Shown here: positions 62,642-64,000 of the stretch, piece after piece
Layout of the letters: each line of letters opens with the position of its first letter
Numbering within the stretch: the first letter of the stretch is position 1
Origin: Croceimicrobium sp965228705
GTDB lineage: Bacteria > Bacteroidota > Bacteroidia > Flavobacteriales > Schleiferiaceae
Direction: 5' to 3'
Assembly: GCF_965228705.1 (NCBI RefSeq)
Contig: NZ_OZ245832.1
Location: 744,001-808,000, forward strand
Length of the DNA: 64,000 nt
Made by a program: the position numbers and the translations under genes
Notes under the pieces: model-generated
What the model was told of the DNA's origin: nothing
Seen by the model: the letters and a program-made list of their open reading frames with translations, nothing else
Database searches by the model: none

Positions 62642-64000
62642 AGTAATAGCCGCGGCGAAGGCGATTAATGATATTGCCTAATTGCAGATCCAGAACAAAG
62701 CGCATATTCGAAAGGTAATTAGCTTCGGAGTAAAAATTGCGATCTTGATTTTGGATCGGTAGATACAGTTCCACAAAATCTGTAAGCAAAGCCAGGCGCA
62801 CTCCATAATCCCAGTACATCTGCTCTTCCGTCCAGGCGATATCAGCAAAAGCTCCCAAAGGACCTATAAAAGGCACGCTCAAGTTGGAGCTTAGCAGCCA
62901 AGAATCGGCAAAGGCTTGGGTTTCGGACTTAAAGCCACCATCGGTGGTAAAGAATTGCCGACTCCAAATGCCACTTTGGTCGGATCGACCAATGAAATAA
63001 TAATCGAAAAGGTAATCCGGAGTTCCACTGATTCCAAAGCTGTAATAGTTATCGCGTAAACCTTGATCCGCCAGATTATTATAAAGGAAGGCGCCCGCAA
63101 AGCCTCTTAAGATTAACCACTTTTTATTGGGCAGCATCCAACGTTGATCGTAGTCGGCAAAGAGCTTACCGAATTGATCTGCAGCTTCGAAATGAAAGCG
63201 GAAGATAGTTGGACGTAAAATGGAGGTGTACTCTAATCGGTAATTGGCATTAAAAACCGAGAAGCTGGCCGTTTCCAAATTTCCTTGCGGATTTTCCTGA
63301 TCCGGGGCTAATTCTCGATTTAATAGTACTCCCCTAAAGCGCAGACTTTGGATATAAGGACTACGCGGGTATTTCTTGCGCAGATATAAATTAAGGGAAG
63401 GAGAGATGCGATAATAGGCTAGATCACGATCGTAATGGTTGTATCGACTGTAAACACCCAAACGGATTTGCCGGAAGAAATTGCTTTTTGGTAATACCCA
63501 ATTATAAGCCACTGAAGCAGTTCCCGTTAATTTCCCGGTTCCGGTGCTGTATTCGGGTACCAATAGGTATTCAAAAGGTTTTTGAACCAGAATGGAACGA
63601 TTGGATAGATTTATGCCTAAAAGGAATTGATCGTAGGCATTGTAATACACACTGGGTACATAGAAAATCTGACTGGCCTCGGCCGCTTCAAAACTATTGT
63701 ACAATTGAAAGCTCAAAGGCTCCATTCTAGGTAAGAGCCAGCGATTGTAATAGGTATTGTTTTTTTGTCGGTATTCAGCATGGTTAAGGTGAGCGTTGAG
63801 AACTACCTTATCATAATCTTCATGGTACATCTGCACCGAACGTTTGCCCTCATGGCCACCATACCATTCGGTTAAAACCGCTTTCCCATCCTTAAATCCG
63901 GTAAGGGAGTAGGGCAGGGCTAAGTCACCTGTATTGCGAATGGTAGCCGTGCTTACGGTGGGGCAATGCTCCTGACGCACTAATTGATAGTCGTACAATC
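62640..64000 (-). CDS. C-terminal part of a large envelope protein (likely M1-type peptidase with beta-barrel domain), partial
   Basis: At least 453 codons remain open to the right edge; the true start lies outside. The first 90 residues resemble a beta-sandwich linker (STATIRNTGDLALPYSLTGFKDGKAVLTEWYGG; LNAHLNHAEYRQKNNTYYNRW) of the kind that follows the M1 aminopeptidase domain in Bacteroidota, and the remaining 350 are aromatic-rich amphipathic strands typical of an outer-membrane barrel (YYRISPSLNLYLRKKYPRSPYIQSLRF, YDQRWMLPNKKWLILRGFAGAFLYNN), ending LGNIINRLRRGYY. The peptidase part is not visible, so that identity is inference from family architecture. Confidence 0.6.
   Translation of the reverse strand, partial: LYDYQLVRQEHCPTVSTATIRNTGDLALPYSLTGFKDGKAVLTEWYGGHEGKRSVQMYHEDYDKVVLNAHLNHAEYRQKNNTYYNRWLLPRMEPLSFQLYNSFEAAEASQIFYVPSVYYNAYDQFLLGINLSNRSILVQKPFEYLLVPEYSTGTGKLTGTASVAYNWVLPKSNFFRQIRLGVYSRYNHYDRDLAYYRISPSLNLYLRKKYPRSPYIQSLRFRGVLLNRELAPDQENPQGNLETASFSVFNANYRLEYTSILRPTIFRFHFEAADQFGKLFADYDQRWMLPNKKWLILRGFAGAFLYNNLADQGLRDNYYSFGISGTPDYLFDYYFIGRSDQSGIWSRQFFTTDGGFKSETQAFADSWLLSSNLSVPFIGPLGAFADIAWTEEQMYWDYGVRLALLTDFVELYLPIQNQDRNFYSEANYLSNMRFVLDLQLGNIINRLRRGYY

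Overview
The window is about 44% G+C by impression and comes from a member of the Bacteroidota, most likely a marine-type Flavobacteriales bacterium (Cryomorphaceae/Schleiferiaceae-like; the family is an inference). The evidence is the large number of secreted proteins with type IX secretion (T9SS) C-terminal sorting domains of both type A and type B, Bacteroidota-restricted families (DUF4199, DUF6438, START-like), -7 promoter elements of the TAnnTTTG type, and the scarcity of Shine-Dalgarno sites. Most of the window is ordinary chromosome.

Layout. 1-1300: start of a TPR protein running off the left edge and, upstream of it, the small SRP RNA gene (minus strand). 1354-5293: DUF4199 protein, two family-2 glycosyltransferases and a GT39-like membrane protein. 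5378-9792: tight operon with a YwqK/MORN protein, mnmA, a T9SS-exported subtilase and a nitronate monooxygenase-like enzyme. 9891-20441: three tandem ~1,135-residue T9SS type-B surface proteins, each followed by a terminator; the first two share a 1,682-bp tract that looks identical. 20592-27215: guaB, three periplasmic parvulin/SurA-like folding factors and a MoxR ATPase. 27284-31238: pyrG, yidC and a DUF6438 lipoprotein. 31272-35530 (minus): overlapping operon ribD - EamA transporter - IMPACT protein - HEYGH metalloprotease with T9SS tail. 35599-40028: small membrane protein, a tRNA-Met gene with a duplicated 3' half and terminator, START-like protein, PAP2 phosphatase, GT39 and GT2 glycosyltransferases. 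40122-46894: TonB-dependent receptor paired with a secreted alpha/beta-hydrolase, a class IV aminotransferase, yqgE and pdxH. 47255-53205: a 1,917-residue lamin-tail/Calx-beta T9SS protein followed by a 59-residue protein with a PID-CTERM-like tail. 53395-57705: two tandem paralogues of a T9SS protein, the first split by a complete IS3-family element (54481-55706, 4-bp target duplication, orfA/orfB with an A7G frameshift site). 57774-61844 (minus): secreted endonuclease I fused to a long T9SS surface region. 61990-64000: small beta-barrel-like protein and the C-terminal half of a large (probably M1-peptidase/beta-barrel) protein leaving the right edge.

How it fits together: housekeeping genes (mnmA, guaB, pyrG, yidC, ribD, pdxH, SRP RNA) are interleaved with a large secreted/cell-surface complement. 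YidC, SRP RNA and the SurA/parvulin cluster act in membrane and envelope protein biogenesis, the step before T9SS export of the many surface proteins encoded here. The clearest sites of recent genome change are the gene conversion between tandem surface-protein genes, the IS3 insertion, and the partial tRNA duplication.
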